Below, piece after piece: positions 62,279-64,000 of a DNA stretch of 64,000 nt. A program made the translations under genes and the position numbers. The notes beneath the pieces are model-generated. The model ran no database searches and was not told the origin of the DNA. It worked only from the letters and a program-made list of their open reading frames with translations. Position 1 is the first letter of the stretch. Every line of letters starts with the position of its first letter. The DNA is from an uncultured Clostridia bacterium. GTDB lineage: Bacteria > Bacillota > Clostridia > Christensenellales > Pumilibacteraceae. The stretch lies in contig CAKQVV010000001.1 in the NCBI GenBank assembly GCA_934277845.1, positions 3,358 through 67,357 of the forward strand, written 5' to 3'.

Positions 62279-64000
62279 TTATTTCTTTTTAAGCGCGGCG
62301 AACGCGTAACCGAACGCAGGGACGGGCGAAGTAAACGTCAGCGTTTTGCCTTGAATTTCAGCCGCGTTACCTATCGTTTCGACGAGTTCGTATTCGCCCG
62401 GCAGTCCGATCGTCATATCAAACGCGGGATCGTCGTAAAAATTCACGAACAGACACGACAGCGTGTCGCCGTCCGCGCGGTAGTACGCCTGCATATCCGC
62501 GTACTCGCCGAGGATCTTCGGCAGTTCCGCTCCCAGAAAGCCGTTTATTCCTTCTTTCAGCGTTCTCGACGCGACGTAGCCGCGGACGAGGAACGACGAC
62601 GCGGATATTTTCGTAAAGTTCGCGTTCACATTGTAGAGAAGTATTTTCGCGTTTTTCGTCGTAATCTCGCACGCGAGCGGGATTTCGCCTGCGGAAGTTT
62701 TCATCGTCGTCACGACTTTCACGTTTTCGCCGGGCGTAAAGTCGAGATAATCGACCGTCGATCCTTGCGGCAAACGATACTCGTCGCCGAAACCGCGAAC
62801 CGAACTTGCGGTCGCCGTTTTGAGTTTCGCGCCCGTTGAAATTCCCGTATCTTCACCGTTTTCCAGATATATCGCGGCGGCGAGCGCATCGATAATCACG
62901 CGCGGCTTGCCGTCAAGCGAAAAATGCCGCGCGTTCTCGCCGAAAATCGCGGACACTTCGCTTTCGCCGTCGTAAATCGTGGGGATACCGGAGCCCGCGA
63001 GCAGGCTGCCCGCGCCGCTTATCACGTCGGACGAGAAATAGAATTTCGCGCCGTCGGTACGATCGAACGCAAAGTCCGTTTCGTCGAACAGATGCGGGTG
63101 TTCGAGTACTTTCACGCCGAGGTTCGCGCCGCCGTCGAAATACTTTCCGATGCGGTCGAAATTCGCCTTATTCCTCGCGTGAAAGTCGACGTAGCGGCGG
63201 TCGAAATCGGGTTTCGAGATGTAATTGAACATGTATTTCAGCATGCCCTGCGCTTTGCCGTCGCCCGTCATCGCGGCGGTGAACGCCTCGATGTGCGCGG
63301 CAGGAATATAGTCGCTCGGGCGCGGGTAGGTATCGCCCTCGTACATGAGTTCTATGTCTTTGCCCGCGGCAAAATACGCAAGCGCACGTTCGAGCTCGGT
63401 TACGTGCGCGAAACTCTCGTCGACGTAGCCTTTGAGATATTTCACCCAGTACGGCGCGCCGTGAAGTCGCATATACCGCTTATTCTTGCCTGCCAGTATT
63501 TCGGTTATTTCGACGGAATCCACGCCGTCCGCACTCCACGCCGTACCCACCGCACACACGCCGACCGGGCAATCGGGGTTGACCTTGTCCACCGCCGCCC
63601 TTATATCCCGGGCAAGCAGGCGAAGCGAATCGCCCTGCACTTTTATCCACGCTTTTCTATACTCGTTCGGCTTGCCGCCGAGCGCCTTTTCTTTCAGTTC
63701 CACGGCGGTCACAGGTTTTCCAAGCACCTTTTCAAACTCGGCAAGGTGCCGCTCGCACACGCAGCCTATAAAGTCGTGAGCGATGCGAAAATCGTCGTCG
63801 AGCAGTAAAAACTCCGCGCCGATATCCGCAAAAGTCGCGATAAATTCCGAAACGTCGCGGCGGAAATTCTCGTCGAGCGGGCAGTACGCTTCGCCGCGCT
63901 CGGTGCCGTCGATGCCTTTTATCAGCGTGTAATCGCGCTCTCCCAAACCGCTGCGGTTGACGAGGTACACGCCGTGTCCGATAGTCGAGCCTATCCACAC
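62279..64000 (-). CDS. TIM-barrel glycoside hydrolase-like protein (N-terminus outside the window)
   Basis: At least 573 residues; the frame is open at the right edge, so the GTG there may not be the real start. Near the visible start is EFLLLDDDFRIAH followed by GCVCERHLAEF, the pattern of clan GH-A enzymes related to GH42, in which a loop Cys pair is common. HGAPYW, ELMYEGDTYPRPSDY and NLGVKVLEHPHLFDE follow, then a Rossmann-like domain (about 320-410) and beta-sandwiches at the end. This is the order of GH42-like beta-galactosidases. Cannot be assigned to a named family with certainty. Confidence 0.6.
   Translation of the reverse strand: MWIGSTIGHGVYLVNRSGLGERDYTLIKGIDGTERGEAYCPLDENFRRDVSEFIATFADIGAEFLLLDDDFRIAHDFIGCVCERHLAEFEKVLGKPVTAVELKEKALGGKPNEYRKAWIKVQGDSLRLLARDIRAAVDKVNPDCPVGVCAVGTAWSADGVDSVEITEILAGKNKRYMRLHGAPYWVKYLKGYVDESFAHVTELERALAYFAAGKDIELMYEGDTYPRPSDYIPAAHIEAFTAAMTGDGKAQGMLKYMFNYISKPDFDRRYVDFHARNKANFDRIGKYFDGGANLGVKVLEHPHLFDETDFAFDRTDGAKFYFSSDVISGAGSLLAGSGIPTIYDGESEVSAIFGENARHFSLDGKPRVIIDALAAAIYLENGEDTGISTGAKLKTATASSVRGFGDEYRLPQGSTVDYLDFTPGENVKVVTTMKTSAGEIPLACEITTKNAKILLYNVNANFTKISASSFLVRGYVASRTLKEGINGFLGAELPKILGEYADMQAYYRADGDTLSCLFVNFYDDPAFDMTIGLPGEYELVETIGNAAEIQGKTLTFTSPVPAFGYAFAALKKK

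Overview
The window looks like a chromosome piece from an anaerobic, probably gut-dwelling member of the Bacillota (Clostridia-like). The grounds are a rpsL-rpsG-fusA-tuf order, dnaX-ybaB-recR, DegV, M18 aminopeptidase and an iron-sulfur serine dehydratase, strong Shine-Dalgarno sites (AAGGAGG), textbook TTGACA-17-TATAAT promoters, and at least nine Gram-positive-style lipoproteins. The taxon cannot be fixed further from the sequence alone. No rRNA, prophage, insertion sequence or CRISPR array is visible.

Layout. 1-6.6 kb: the start of a GlpA/LhgO-like FAD oxidoreductase, a repeat-bearing gap, a lipoprotein, a PII-like/DUF1538 membrane pair, an AraC regulator and an EamA exporter. 6.7-11.8 kb: a 1203-residue leucine-rich-repeat lipoprotein and a membrane diguanylate cyclase. 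12-18 kb: an AraC gene divergent from a dehydratase (mandelate racemase family)-GH39-SDR operon, followed by a GH30 glycosidase. 18-31 kb: a roughly 11-kb sugar-uptake operon (two ABC permeases, binding protein, DUF4091 hydrolase, two further lipoproteins) divergent from its own AraC gene, with a second likely target next door. 31-34 kb: a GH99/WbsX-like protein and a beta-helix protein. 34-40 kb: a MarR-controlled heterodimeric ABC exporter and serine dehydratase. 39.7-40.7 kb: a dense array of repeats and hairpins beside tRNA-Gly and tRNA-Pro. 40.9-45.6 kb: a GH43-like lipoprotein with a CBM9-like lipoprotein. 45.8-47.8 kb: a YtrA/GntR-type ABC operon. 47.9-52.4 kb: housekeeping genes, tRNA-Ser and HU. 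52.6-57.2 kb: the str operon. 57.5-62.2 kb: an HPr-like protein lacking the active-site histidine, RlmD, RecR, YbaB and DnaX. The right edge cuts a glycosidase-like gene.

How the genes fit together. The accessory part is a series of small polysaccharide-use modules, each with its own AraC regulator, surface lipoproteins, glycosidases and transport. No ABC ATPase is present for the sugar importer, so it probably borrows a shared MsmK-type ATPase. The clearest regulatory signal is an almost identical element placed 51 and 52 nt upstream of the -10 boxes of the uptake operon and of the neighbouring lipoprotein gene, with the AraC gene lying between them.

The least explained material is intergenic: (i) five copies of a repeat with conserved flanks but a different hairpin in each; (ii) a 104-bp tandem repeat in which one stem has changed on both strands together; (iii) a 50-nt near-perfect hairpin that includes the 3' end of tRNA-Gly; (iv) a roughly 70-bp dispersed repeat at 11.9 kb and 59.2 kb.
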